Below, one piece after another: positions 9,274-17,149 of a stretch of DNA of 31,725 bases; positions within the stretch are counted from its first letter, which is position 1, and each line of letters begins with the position of its first letter. Source of the DNA: Bacteroidales bacterium. Lineage in GTDB: Bacteria > Bacteroidota > Bacteroidia > Bacteroidales > UBA1556. The DNA is taken from assembly GCA_023145955.1 (NCBI GenBank), contig JAGLDA010000083.1, positions 1-31,725 of the forward strand. The letters are read 5' to 3'. Position numbers and translations under genes: made by a program. The notes under the pieces were generated by a model. It worked only from the letters and a program-made list of their open reading frames with translations, did no database searches and was not told where the DNA came from.

Positions 9274-9304
9274 TTTGGCTGTGTAAAAATAAAGTTTATC
9301 TTTG
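9274..9304 (+). promoter_or_regulatory. Strong Bacteroidota promoter for tRNA-Glu/rpsT
   Basis: A -33 TTTG (9274-9277), a 19-bp spacer and a -7 TATCTTTG (9297-9304) match the Bacteroidota housekeeping consensus fully. Transcription should start near 9311, about 30 nt before the first tRNA-Glu. The second tRNA/rpsT copy has no comparable promoter, so it may depend on read-through from here. Confidence 0.8.
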
Positions 9305-9341
9305 CAGTCCAAATTAGAGGGGTAAAATGCTTCTCGAAAAT

Positions 9342-9413
9342 GGTCCGTTCGTCTAGGGGTTAGGACGCCAGGTTTTCATCCTGGTAACAGGGGTTCGATT
9401 CCCCTACGGACTA
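9342..9413 (+). tRNA. tRNA-Glu (anticodon TTC), copy 1
   Basis: A 72-nt cloverleaf. The acceptor stem GGTCCGT pairs with ACGGACT (one G-T at the tip), followed by discriminator A. The D arm is GTCT/GGAC, the anticodon stem CCAGG/CCTGG with loop TTTTCAT (anticodon TTC), and the T arm GGGG-TTCGATT-CCCC. CCA is not encoded. It lies 27 bp ahead of rpsT copy 1 in a shared transcript. The sequence is identical to copy 2. Confidence 0.97.
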
Positions 9414-9440
9414 CTTTTTTTATTATTAAAATATTTAGAT

Positions 9441-9692
9441 ATGGCTAATCATAAGTCTTCAATAAAGAGAATTAAAACAAGCGAAAAGAAAAGAGTTCAT
9501 AATAGATATTATGCTCGAAGCATGAGAAGTGCAATTCGTAATTTTCGTGTACTAACTGATAAGGTAGAGGCAGAAAAGAACCTTCCTTCTCTAGTATCAC
9601 TAATTGATAAGAATGCAAAGCGTGGTATTATTCATAGAAAAAAAGCTTCAAACTTGAAATCTAAGCTTACAAAACAAATAGCTACTCTATAG
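9441..9692 (+). CDS. rpsT: 30S ribosomal protein S20, copy 1
   Basis: An 83-residue bS20, a primary 16S rRNA-binding protein of the small subunit. The N-terminus MANHKSSIKRIKTSEKKR and the LIDKNAKRGIIHRKKASNLKSKLTKQ segment are diagnostic, and the length is normal. It is translated from a transcript that begins with tRNA-Glu. It is 71/83 identical to the second copy 463 bp downstream, with 12 substitutions concentrated in residues 31-49 and at the C-terminus. Both copies look intact, with no premature stop. Confidence 0.96.
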   Translation: MANHKSSIKRIKTSEKKRVHNRYYARSMRSAIRNFRVLTDKVEAEKNLPSLVSLIDKNAKRGIIHRKKASNLKSKLTKQIATL

Positions 9693-9712
9693 TTTTTGTA
9701 TAAAGATATTTT

Positions 9713-9745
9713 AAGCCTCTAGATTGATTTTTAGAGGCTTTTTTA
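9713..9745 (+). terminator. Terminator after rpsT copy 1
   Basis: The stem AAGCCTCTA (9713-9721) pairs with TAGAGGCTT (9732-9740), followed by a T-tract. It separates the two tRNA-Glu/rpsT modules. Confidence 0.8.
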
Positions 9746-9799
9746 GTGTATAATTTTTACCGAAAGGAGCTATGTTACAATATGGTTCCAAAAAAAAAT

Positions 9800-9871
9800 G
9801 GTCCGTTCGTCTAGGGGTTAGGACGCCAGGTTTTCATCCTGGTAACAGGGGTTCGATTCCCCTACGGACTA
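9800..9871 (+). tRNA. tRNA-Glu (anticodon TTC), copy 2
   Basis: Identical over all 72 nt to the tRNA at 9342-9413, with the same cloverleaf and TTC anticodon. It is 32 bp ahead of rpsT copy 2. No TAnnTTTG box is evident in the 54 bp between the first terminator and this gene. Confidence 0.97.
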
Positions 9872-9903
9872 CTTAAAATATAAACAAAACAAAATATATT
9901 ATA

Positions 9904-10155
9904 ATGGCTAATCATAAGTCTTCAATAAAGAGAATTAAAACAAGCGAGAAGAAAAGAATTCATAATAGGTATTATGCTCGAAGTATGAGAAATGCTATTC
10001 GTAAGTTTCGTGAATTATTGGATAAGAAAGTTGCGGAGAAAACTATCCCTAGCTTAGTTTCCTTAATTGATAAAAATGCTAAGCGTGGAATTATTCATAA
10101 AAAGAAGGCTTCGAACTTGAAATCCAAGCTTACAAAACAAATAACTGCTTTATAA
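9904..10155 (+). CDS. rpsT: 30S ribosomal protein S20, copy 2
   Basis: A second complete 83-residue bS20. The first ~45 nt are identical to copy 1, after which silent and replacement differences accumulate (for example V38E, T40L, V43K, E44V). Most changes are at variable or surface-type positions, so both proteins could be functional. The copy has its own tRNA-Glu upstream and terminator downstream, showing that the whole module was duplicated in tandem rather than only the coding region. Confidence 0.96.
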   Translation: MANHKSSIKRIKTSEKKRIHNRYYARSMRNAIRKFRELLDKKVAEKTIPSLVSLIDKNAKRGIIHKKKASNLKSKLTKQITAL

Positions 10156-10176
10156 TTGTTTGTATAAAGATGTTCT

Positions 10177-10208
10177 AAGCCTCTAAATTAATTTTTAGGG
10201 GCTTTTTT
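10177..10208 (+). terminator. Terminator after rpsT copy 2
   Basis: The stem AAGCCTCTAAA pairs with TTTAGGGGCTT (one G-T pair) and is followed by a T-tract. It corresponds to the terminator after copy 1. Confidence 0.75.
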
Positions 10209-10279
10209 ATTGAAATAAAGTCCACTCTAAATACTTAAGAGTCCCCCGAGTATTATGTAAATTATGATTGAAATTATCG

Positions 10280-10287
10280 TATATTTG
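10280..10287 (+). promoter_or_regulatory. Candidate -7 box (TATATTTG) for the T9SS protein gene
   Basis: Matches TAnnTTTG, 55 bp upstream of the ATG at 10343. No clear -33 element. Confidence 0.4.
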
Positions 10288-10342
10288 ATTTTCTATTAAA
10301 ACCTATTAATACTAGGTGTTAAATTAACTAACATAATCAATT

Positions 10343-11791
10343 ATGATTTCTAAAATAATTGCTCGTACAATAATCTTATTATTTTTATTTAGTACAAATT
10401 CCTCATTTTCTCAATTTTTTAGTGGAGCTGAAATAAACTATAATCATATTTCTGGGAATGGATATAAACTATCAGTAGTTTTTTATCATAATTGTCAAGG
10501 AGCACCAGCTCCTGATACCATTTTAATTGTTTGTTCAAGTGCAACAAATCCTAACTACAATTATACAGCAAAAGCAGTCAAAACTTCAAATAATGTAAAC
10601 GAAGTTACATATAGTTGTAATTCTATGCCTACTACTTGTAATGGTGGAAATGCATATGGCGTTTCGGCATACCTATACGAAACACCTATTATTACCTTAC
10701 CTCCAAGTTCTGATTGGGTATTCTTATATACATGTGCATCTGCTAGTAATCATAACGATATATTCATTTCACATGTGGGATATACTGTAAAGGCTACTTT
10801 GAACAATCAAATTGTTTCATCCAACAATTCTCCTAAATTTGATAAATATGCAAAAGCAGTGATGCAAAAAGGAGATTATCAGCAGTTCCAAAATAGTGTA
10901 ATAGAACAGGATGGTGATAGTTTGGTATATTCATTCACTGCGACTTTTTTAGGTGCATCTCCTCACATATACGTTTCTCCTTATAGCCCTACACAATTCT
11001 TAGATGGCTATTGTATGATTGATGCACAAAATGGTGATATGAAGCTTAAATCTAACAATAATATCAGTTCAGCCTATGGTATTATTGTAAAGGAGTACAG
11101 AGAAATAAATGGTCAGTACGAATTAATTGGTAGTATAACACGATCAATGGATTTGATTGTTTATACTGCAAATAACTTTGTTCCCATACTATCGGGAATG
11201 GATACTTGCCTCAGCTGCAGTTTTGATACATTGAGTAATGCATTGAGTAAAAGTATTGAAGCAGATTCTCAATCTTATTTTAGAATCAATGTTATGGATT
11301 CTTTAGTTAGTGGATTTGGTAATAATTGTGAACTAAGTTGGAATCAAGGAATTCAAAATGCCTCTTTTCAAATATACAATAATAATACTGATTCCGTTTA
11401 TGGAATTATATCTTGGGCCCCTCAAGCATCAGGTGTCAGAGACCAACCATATTGTTTCAGTGTCACCGTGCAGGATGATGCATGCCCATACAATGCCATC
11501 AATACCTATCGTTATTATTTGACAGTAATACCAAGCACAGTAGGTATTGAAGAACAAAAAACAGAATCTATTATTAGTATATCACCTAACCCAGTAAAGA
11601 ATGCAATTACGATAGCACAAGAAGGAGTAATATGTACTGAATTTCAAATATATTCAATTGATGGACGAATAATAAAGCGTTTAAAAGTTGGTGCAGATAT
11701 TAGTACTGTAGATATTTCTGAACTAACAAAAGGAATGTATATTATAAGGGCTGTAAATAGCTCTTTTAGTCAAAAAATTATCAAGCTATAG
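10343..11791 (+). CDS. Secreted protein with T9SS type A sorting domain
   Basis: A 482-residue exported protein. A Sec signal peptide (residues ~1-23, ending SSFSQ) precedes an N-terminal domain beginning FFSGAEINYNHISGNGYKLSVVFYHNCQGAPAPDT, which appears homologous to the start of the protein at 30287 (HYMGGEITWKCIP...FTMKVYRECGG). The middle is beta-rich with several Cys that could form disulfides. The C-terminal ~75 residues (ISISPNPVKNAITI ... KGMYIIRAVNSSFSQKIIKL) are a type IX secretion type A sorting domain. It is therefore likely to be carried across the outer membrane and attached or released. No enzymatic motif is visible. It appears monocistronic. Confidence 0.8.
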   Translation: MISKIIARTIILLFLFSTNSSFSQFFSGAEINYNHISGNGYKLSVVFYHNCQGAPAPDTILIVCSSATNPNYNYTAKAVKTSNNVNEVTYSCNSMPTTCNGGNAYGVSAYLYETPIITLPPSSDWVFLYTCASASNHNDIFISHVGYTVKATLNNQIVSSNNSPKFDKYAKAVMQKGDYQQFQNSVIEQDGDSLVYSFTATFLGASPHIYVSPYSPTQFLDGYCMIDAQNGDMKLKSNNNISSAYGIIVKEYREINGQYELIGSITRSMDLIVYTANNFVPILSGMDTCLSCSFDTLSNALSKSIEADSQSYFRINVMDSLVSGFGNNCELSWNQGIQNASFQIYNNNTDSVYGIISWAPQASGVRDQPYCFSVTVQDDACPYNAINTYRYYLTVIPSTVGIEEQKTESIISISPNPVKNAITIAQEGVICTEFQIYSIDGRIIKRLKVGADISTVDISELTKGMYIIRAVNSSFSQKIIKL

Positions 11792-12092
11792 TAGGGTGTA
11801 GCTTCATTATATTCTAAAAGAATTACAAATAATTAATATAAATGTTATCAGCATATAAAAAAAATAATCTGTTACGTTGCTTAGGTTCGGTATATTAAAT
11901 AGCTATAGATCAAAGTTTTCTTAGACTTAGAGATAAATTAACGTTTACAATGAGAATCCACAAATTATCTGATTGTATTCTAGTGAATTAGATATTTTTT
12001 AGACGTAGGTTACGAAGATTTATTACGATAAAAAAGATTTAAGCAAAGCTGAAATAAATCATACAAAATCGTCTAAGTACATAGCAAAATAG

Positions 12093-12262
12093 TATTATAC
12101 CAATTTGATATCAAAATACGATATAAATAAATTGGAATATATTTTCCTATTAGAAGACTAAAATTATTTGAATAGCCGTAGCTATGGAAATAATTTTTAA
12201 CGCAATAATAGGGAAATAGAAACAATTTATATGGCGTGTTTTGGTGTTAATTTGGTATTAAT
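12093..12262. repeat. MITE-like imperfect inverted repeat
   Basis: About 170 bp that fold on themselves. The left end (TATTATACCAATTTGATATC) matches the complement of the right end (TTAATTTGGTATTAAT), and inner blocks TTTTCCTATTA / TAATAGGGAAA and AAAATTATTT / AAATAATTTTT also pair. The tip is ATAGCCGTAGCTAT near 12174-12187. The left arm contains the perfect palindrome TTTGATATCAAA (12104-12115). A 9-bp direct repeat ATCGTCTAA lies at 12068-12076 and 12264-12272, flanking it though not immediately adjacent on the left. No gene is seen in 11792-12379; the rest of that stretch is AT-rich sequence with no recognisable content. Confidence 0.65.
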
Positions 12263-12324
12263 CATCGTCTAAAAAAACAACAGTGTTTAGTGTTATATTG
12301 CTATAATGTTAATTTTGAAAATAC

Positions 12325-12359
12325 AAAAGCCTCTAAATCGATAAGATTTAGAGGCTTTT
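12325..12359 (-). terminator. Terminator of the Otr2/cytochrome b/rhodanese operon
   Basis: A perfect 15-bp stem, AAAAGCCTCTAAATC (12325-12339) with its complement at 12345-12359 and a 5-nt loop. It lies 20 bp beyond the stop of the rhodanese gene. It has A/T runs on both sides, so it could work in either direction. Confidence 0.8.
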
Positions 12360-12379
12360 AATGTTGCTAGATATTGGTA

Positions 12380-12892
12380 TTAACAACCACCTACTTCAGC
12401 ACCAGTATCATGCACTTGCTCAAGGTTTTTCTCTTGCTCTAATGGGTATTTAATCTCCCAAGCTTTAAAACCACCTTTTAAATACTTTACATTGGTATAT
12501 CCTAGTTTATTTAAGGCTTCTATTGTCATTAAGCTTCTTTTGCCTTTTTTACATACCAATACTATAGCTCCATCTTTTTCTGGAGGGTATAACATTTGGT
12601 TTTCCCAAAAGATATCATTACCCATCTTAAATTCAATAACACCTCTAGGTATATTTACTGCCACAGGAATATAGCCTGGATTATACTCATAACCTTCTCT
12701 AACGTCAATTACAAGTATATCTGCAGTATCTAGAATATTGTGTAAATCCTCTACTTCAATAAATTCTACGGTTGGCTCTACGGCTTCTACCCATTCATCA
12801 ATACTGCTGTAGTTTTTTACGTCATTATTACTGCATGATACTAGGTAAATCATGCTGAATAGTAATGCTATCTTAATTAAATTGTATTTCAT
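12380..12892 (-). CDS. Rhodanese lipoprotein with active-site Cys and C-terminal GGC
   Basis: A single-domain rhodanese (sulfurtransferase) of 170 residues. Lipobox YLVSC puts the lipidated Cys at residue 20, so it faces the periplasm. The CH2A-type motif DVREGYEYNPGYIPVAVNIP (residues 63-82) and active-site loop CKKGKRS with Cys114 are intact, followed by the usual YLKGGFKAW. A 25-residue tail ends exactly in Cys170 (EVGGC), which is unusual for rhodaneses but repeated in this island. It is the last gene of an operon, 38 bp after cytochrome b-PAS 2. The expected role is binding or transfer of sulfane sulfur connected with the octaheme reductase. Function of the terminal Cys is inferred, not shown. 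Confidence 0.9.
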   Translation of the reverse strand: MKYNLIKIALLFSMIYLVSCSNNDVKNYSSIDEWVEAVEPTVEFIEVEDLHNILDTADILVIDVREGYEYNPGYIPVAVNIPRGVIEFKMGNDIFWENQMLYPPEKDGAIVLVCKKGKRSLMTIEALNKLGYTNVKYLKGGFKAWEIKYPLEQEKNLEQVHDTGAEVGGC

Positions 12893-12930
12893 ATTATCTA
12901 TATTTATTTGTTTATATTATCGTTATTATT

Positions 12931-14034
12931 TTATTCGTTGTCCCACTGCAATTTTGATGCGTTATCTCTATCAATATTAATTATTACACCTTGTACACCT
13001 ATAATCTTATTATCTTTCATAAATGGTGTCATAGTTAATGTGTGATATCCAATACTTCCATCCTGACATTTGCGAATTACTAAACCGTGTTCAATGGTTT
13101 CTCCACTTAGTACTTGATCAAAATTACCCTTTAGTTGTGCAAATGATTTTTCGGAACGAGATAAGCTGAAATTCTTTCCAATAATCTCTTCTACGGTTTC
13201 GTATTTATATAAATTAGCCCAAGCTTTGTTTACTTCAATATAATCTCCATTCGTATCAAGTCTAAAGTATCCTGCTCCACTACCTGATAAAACATCATGT
13301 AATCTATTTTTTACACCAAGTTTTTCTTCTGTTTCTTGTAATGCTTCATCTAAAAATGCACTTCTATCTTTATCTGTTATTAGATGATGTTTTGCAACCT
13401 TTAGACTGTATTCCATTTCACTTTTAACCATCTCCTTTGCCTCTAATTCACTCATTTCTTCCCATCCTGTTATCATAGCTTGAATACTTGATAATGGTTT
13501 GTGACCTGTTGTAGTTAAGTATACGTGAGCAATAATAAATACAATTAAGAAGAATGCTCCCATTGTATGTATTGCAGCTACTGGTCCTAGGTTTCCTAAT
13601 ACAAAAGTATCATTAGGGTAGTTTAGATACATATAAGCAAAACCAGATATTACCATAACAGGTATTACCAACATTTTTAAGCCTAGGTATATTAACCTTT
13701 GAAGTGGGTTGAATTTATTATAAACAAGCTTGTTAGTAGGGTGCTCTGCGCCAGTAAAAATTCCTGTTACATAATAGCCAATTTGTTCTTTTACTAAATT
13801 AAGTGTTGGAATATATTGTTTCCACTCACCAGTTGTGAAGTGCCAAAATATTGCAAATACTATTAGTGCTAGAAAAGCCCATGCTGTTCTATCGTGAATC
13901 ATTACTGCTTCTCTATAGCCAAATAATTCATAAAATCCGTGGATTTCGAAACCTGTTAATGCTAACATTACTATTAGGGTGACTTGAGTCCAATGCCAGA
14001 ACCTTTCAAAACCTTTATATATATATACTTTCAT
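12931..14034 (-). CDS. Cytochrome b fused to PAS domain (module 2)
   Basis: A 367-residue inner-membrane protein. Residues 1-185 form a four-helix b-type cytochrome like the HupC/PhsC group, with candidate heme-ligand His14 (FWHW), His32 (FEIHG), His47 (MIHD), His156 and His170 (IAHVYLTT). A charged linker (residues 191-240) leads to a PAS domain (about 240-360: GAGYFRLDTNGDYIEVNKAWANLYKYETVEEIIGKNFSL ... GVIINID). Topology puts the PAS domain in the cytoplasm. The cytochrome probably takes electrons from menaquinol for the octaheme cytochrome encoded 59 bp upstream. Kinase and cyclase domains are absent, so the role of PAS is open: it may sense redox or ligand state and gate electron flow. 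Confidence 0.85.
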   Translation of the reverse strand: MKVYIYKGFERFWHWTQVTLIVMLALTGFEIHGFYELFGYREAVMIHDRTAWAFLALIVFAIFWHFTTGEWKQYIPTLNLVKEQIGYYVTGIFTGAEHPTNKLVYNKFNPLQRLIYLGLKMLVIPVMVISGFAYMYLNYPNDTFVLGNLGPVAAIHTMGAFFLIVFIIAHVYLTTTGHKPLSSIQAMITGWEEMSELEAKEMVKSEMEYSLKVAKHHLITDKDRSAFLDEALQETEEKLGVKNRLHDVLSGSGAGYFRLDTNGDYIEVNKAWANLYKYETVEEIIGKNFSLSRSEKSFAQLKGNFDQVLSGETIEHGLVIRKCQDGSIGYHTLTMTPFMKDNKIIGVQGVIINIDRDNASKLQWDNE

Positions 14035-14093
14035 ATTCTTGTTTTTTTATTAATTGAGTTGTTAATTATATTAATTTTCAATTAAATTTATAT

Positions 14094-15722
14094 TTATTTC
14101 TTATCGTGTAAACAGTTTTTTCTTAGGACTATTCTTATTCCACCATGTATTACAACTCCTGCAACTGCAAGAAGTACTAGTAATATTCCTATATATTCAA
14201 TAAAATCATAATGATCTCTACCTGGTAGATAAAATCCTTCTAATTTAGCTAATCGACCATCGTTATCCGTTGTATGACAATCTACACATTGTAGTGATTT
14301 GTCAGCAGAGGCAACCTGATGGTTAAGTGGCCAATACATCTCTGTTTCTACAAAATCATATTCTCCACTATACGGTAAATCTGAATACCTCATACCTGCT
14401 ACTATTGAATTATTCCAATCAAAATCTACCCAATAAGCGCTATCGCCTTTATTTGGTGACCATAGTTTAGGTTGTACTATTCTTTTCAGTATAGGATCCC
14501 AAGGTTGTTTCCCTCGGTGAATCTTTACAGGCCATATTTTAGAGCATGTGGTAGATTCACAATTATCTCCTTTATCATTATATGATCCCATTAGGGTATT
14601 TATTTGTACTGGGATTTCAGTTATACTATCAGTTAATAATACATGGTCTGCAGTTCCATTGAACCAAATATAATCAGGTTTTACATGGTCATCATATACG
14701 AAAGTACCCTTTATACTTAAGTAGTTGTGATTACCATCGGCATCAGCTTCGTGTATCTGACTTCCATCTTCATTTAATCTGCCAGCAGTACTCCAGTCCC
14801 AAACCATTTTTGTTGAGTTCGCTTTTGCGTATTCAGGAATATGACATGTTTGACATGCTATTCTATCGCCATGCTGGTTCAGTATTTTATCATTATGAGG
14901 AGCATCAGTATGACAATGTGTACAAGTTGCTCTGTTTTTATTTTCTGATGAGAAAGCATAAGCTTTACCCTTTATTACATGGTTTTCTGTAGTATGACAT
15001 GCTACACAGCTCATATCTTCACCATCAATAGCCATATGTATATCTACATCTTTTGAGCAAGAATTCATTGCTTTATCAAGGTCACCGTGCTTTACGTTAT
15101 TTCCGCCGCCACCCCAATAGTGACAAATACCGCAGTTTTCTCTTTTTGGAGACCCTACACTTTGAGAAATAATATTTAAATTTAATCCCTCAACAGGGTA
15201 ACCAGCGGCCCCTTTTGCTTTTATGTACATTCCACTTTGATCGTGGCATACCAAACAATCAATATTTTCTTTCTTTGAAAAATCAAAGCTCTTGTCTTCC
15301 CATCCATAACCAATATGGCATCGAACACAAGTTTTTTCGCTACCATTAATTCCAATACAGAAATTATTGATCATGTTTCTCTTTCCTAAAGTTACTACAG
15401 AGTCTCTTCCTGCAAGTTTTTCTGTTCTATCCCATGTCCAATGGTTATTGGCCATAAGCTCATGATGCCTTTCGGTATGGCAACTCAAGCAAGCTAGAGT
15501 TACATCCTGAGGTCTTTCAAACTCTTGTTGTAAAATCTCAAATTTTGAGTGGTCAGCTACGAGAATATTCTTCTGGTCAGCTTTTTTTGTGTAGTTTACT
15601 ACCTCTATTTCTGCCGGTAATTCAGTATCTACTATGCATTGATTATCAGTTCGTGTAATAATCATATATACAATAAATTGCGGAATAACTAAGATAGAAA
15701 AAATGTATAATATTCGTTTCAT
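14094..15722 (-). CDS. Octaheme cytochrome c, tetrathionate reductase (Otr) family, copy 2
   Basis: A 542-residue periplasmic multiheme reductase with exactly eight CXXCH motifs, starting at residues 78, 132, 156, 197, 239, 267, 290 and 479. An N-terminal hydrophobic segment (4-22) and a C-terminal transmembrane helix (about 508-533) anchor it, unlike the soluble Shewanella enzyme. NNFC (119-122) and Lys211 in NNVKHGDL fit, by spacing, the active-site Asn/Cys and the Lys heme ligand of Shewanella Otr (recalled numbering). Family members reduce tetrathionate and, in vitro, nitrite and hydroxylamine. It carries a C-x4-C pair (CESTTC, 388-393) that copy 1 lacks. First gene of the operon with cytochrome b-PAS 2 and the rhodanese. 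The physiological substrate is inferred from context. Confidence 0.9.
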   Translation of the reverse strand: MKRILYIFSILVIPQFIVYMIITRTDNQCIVDTELPAEIEVVNYTKKADQKNILVADHSKFEILQQEFERPQDVTLACLSCHTERHHELMANNHWTWDRTEKLAGRDSVVTLGKRNMINNFCIGINGSEKTCVRCHIGYGWEDKSFDFSKKENIDCLVCHDQSGMYIKAKGAAGYPVEGLNLNIISQSVGSPKRENCGICHYWGGGGNNVKHGDLDKAMNSCSKDVDIHMAIDGEDMSCVACHTTENHVIKGKAYAFSSENKNRATCTHCHTDAPHNDKILNQHGDRIACQTCHIPEYAKANSTKMVWDWSTAGRLNEDGSQIHEADADGNHNYLSIKGTFVYDDHVKPDYIWFNGTADHVLLTDSITEIPVQINTLMGSYNDKGDNCESTTCSKIWPVKIHRGKQPWDPILKRIVQPKLWSPNKGDSAYWVDFDWNNSIVAGMRYSDLPYSGEYDFVETEMYWPLNHQVASADKSLQCVDCHTTDNDGRLAKLEGFYLPGRDHYDFIEYIGILLVLLAVAGVVIHGGIRIVLRKNCLHDKK

Positions 15723-15747
15723 AAATTGGTTGTTATAAGTTTCACAG

Positions 15748-15755
15748 CAAAGATA
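15748..15755 (-). promoter_or_regulatory. -7 box (TATCTTTG) of the Otr2 operon
   Basis: An exact TAnnTTTG match on the minus strand, 25 bp upstream of the ATG at 15722. A minus-strand TTTG at 15778-15781 is a possible -33 element, with a spacer of 22 bp, slightly longer than usual. Confidence 0.6.
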
Positions 15756-15766
15756 ATAGCATAATA

Positions 15767-15806
15767 TTGTTATTTAGCAAACAGTAAATGACACTTGTTA
15801 TTTAGT
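15767..15806. promoter_or_regulatory. Direct repeats upstream of the Otr2 promoter
   Basis: TTGTTATTTAG occurs at 15767-15777 and again at 15795-15805. Between them lies GCAAACAGTAAATG (15777-15790). GCAAACAGT recurs upstream of the psr operon at 26960-26968. The position around and above the -33 region suits regulator binding sites; the regulator is unknown. The rest of 15806-15960 is AT-rich with nothing recognisable. Confidence 0.35.
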
Positions 15807-15967
15807 GTTTAGACTTTATATGTATTTTTTTATGAGGAATGTTAGTTATTAATTCGGGATAATAAATTTAATTGTGTAATACCAACAGTATTAGGCGTAT
15901 ATAGTATTTGTATTTTCAATTGAGTTGACTACGTGTCTTATTCTAGCAATTATAAATTGGATTAAAA

Positions 15968-16005
15968 AAAGCAGCTTTTAGATACTTATATCTAAAAACT
16001 GCTTT
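15968..16005 (-). terminator. Terminator of the Otr1/cytochrome b operon
   Basis: A stem of AGCAGCTTTTAGATA with TATCTAAAAACTGCTT (one mismatch), with A-rich sequence at 15964-15970 that gives a U-tract on the minus strand. It lies about 50 bp beyond the stop at 16055. Confidence 0.75.
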
Positions 16006-16054
16006 ATATTAATTATTGGTGCTAAACCTAAGAAAAAAAGTTATTTGAAAGCAA

Positions 16055-17137
16055 TTAATTAGCTTTGTCAATAATATAACCTTCAAGGCCAGCTACCTTA
16101 TTATTTTTATAAAAAGGACTAGCTGAAATGGTGTGGTAACTTACAGTTCCATCAGTATTGTAGCGACCTACCATGCTGCCAGTTACGGTATTGCCTTTCA
16201 TTATTTTATCATAGATTTTTTCTACGGCTTTTTTGTCTTCATCAGTTCTATTTAAACTAATATGTTTTCCTACAGGATTTCCTACATTAGTGGTAGAGTA
16301 TAATCTTAACCATACATCATTCACTTCAATATAGTTTCCATTTAAATCAATCTTAAAATATCCCACATTAGATTCTTTAAGCTTTTTTTGGAAATCAATC
16401 ATCATTGCATTTGTTTGGTCAATTTCTTGGCTTAATGACTCATCAAATAGAGTATTGTCTTCCTCTCCATCAGCATTCATAATCTTGCGTTGCGAAAAAC
16501 GCATTAGCATATGAATATTTGCTCTTACAGCTACTTCTGCCTCTTCATCCGACATCTCTTCCCAGCCAGTAACCATTGCTTTTATTGCTGATAATGGTTT
16601 ATAGCCTGTAGTTGTAAGATATACATGAGCAATTATAAAACCAACAAGTACAAAGGCTCCTCCAACGTGTATATAAGCAACAGGTTCCAAAGCATATCCA
16701 TTGTGATATTGTAGCGATTCTGCAAAGAATATATAAAGTAAGCCTGATATAACCATTATGGGTATAATAATAAATTCTAGACCAAAGTATGTTGCCCTTT
16801 GTAATGGATTGAATTTATTAAACATTGTTTTATGAGTAGGATGCTCCTCATCATTAAAGATTCCATGAATATAATATTTTACTTGCTCAAAAATCTTTTT
16901 CTTAGTTGGCATATACATTCTCCATTCTCCAGTGATAAAGAGCCAGAAGAAAATTAATAGTAATAGGCCCATATATGTATAGGCGGCATTATCATGTATC
17001 ATTACAGCTTTTTCAAAACCCATTAAGCTAAATGAACCATGAATCTCAAAGCCTGTTAGGGCAAGTGCTAGAATGATAAGTGTCTGGGTCCAATGCCAAA
17101 ATCTCTCAAACCTTCGATATATATATACTTTTTTCAT
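16055..17137 (-). CDS. Cytochrome b fused to PAS domain (module 1)
   Basis: A 360-residue paralogue of the protein at 12931-14034 with the same architecture. The four-helix cytochrome b (1-186) carries His15 (FWHW), His33, His48 (MIHD), His157 and His171. The linker includes the shared GWEEMSDEEA element, and the PAS domain runs about 245-358 (VGYFKIDLNGNYIEVNDVWLRLYSTTNVGNPVGKHISLNR). It begins 12 bp after the octaheme gene, so the two are co-transcribed and probably form a quinol-to-octaheme electron path. The PAS part has diverged more than the membrane part, which may mean the two modules respond to different signals. The cytoplasmic location of PAS is inferred from four helices with the N-terminus inside. 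Confidence 0.85.
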   Translation of the reverse strand: MKKVYIYRRFERFWHWTQTLIILALALTGFEIHGSFSLMGFEKAVMIHDNAAYTYMGLLLLIFFWLFITGEWRMYMPTKKKIFEQVKYYIHGIFNDEEHPTHKTMFNKFNPLQRATYFGLEFIIIPIMVISGLLYIFFAESLQYHNGYALEPVAYIHVGGAFVLVGFIIAHVYLTTTGYKPLSAIKAMVTGWEEMSDEEAEVAVRANIHMLMRFSQRKIMNADGEEDNTLFDESLSQEIDQTNAMMIDFQKKLKESNVGYFKIDLNGNYIEVNDVWLRLYSTTNVGNPVGKHISLNRTDEDKKAVEKIYDKIMKGNTVTGSMVGRYNTDGTVSYHTISASPFYKNNKVAGLEGYIIDKAN

Positions 17138-17149
17138 ATTGATCTATTT

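Noticed and set aside
9342..9871. tRNA-Glu pair as attachment sites of an integrated element
   Set aside because: The two tRNAs are only 458 bp apart and enclose just rpsT and a terminator, with no integrase or foreign genes; tandem duplication explains the arrangement.
9800..10155. Second tRNA-Glu/rpsT as a degenerate pseudogene copy
   Set aside because: The tRNA is identical to copy 1 and folds fully, and the S20 frame is intact with normal start, stop and family motifs, so decay is not supported.
7999..12262. Palindromic repeats as a CRISPR array
   Set aside because: There are no regularly spaced direct repeats with unique spacers and no cas genes; the repeats are nested inverted structures.
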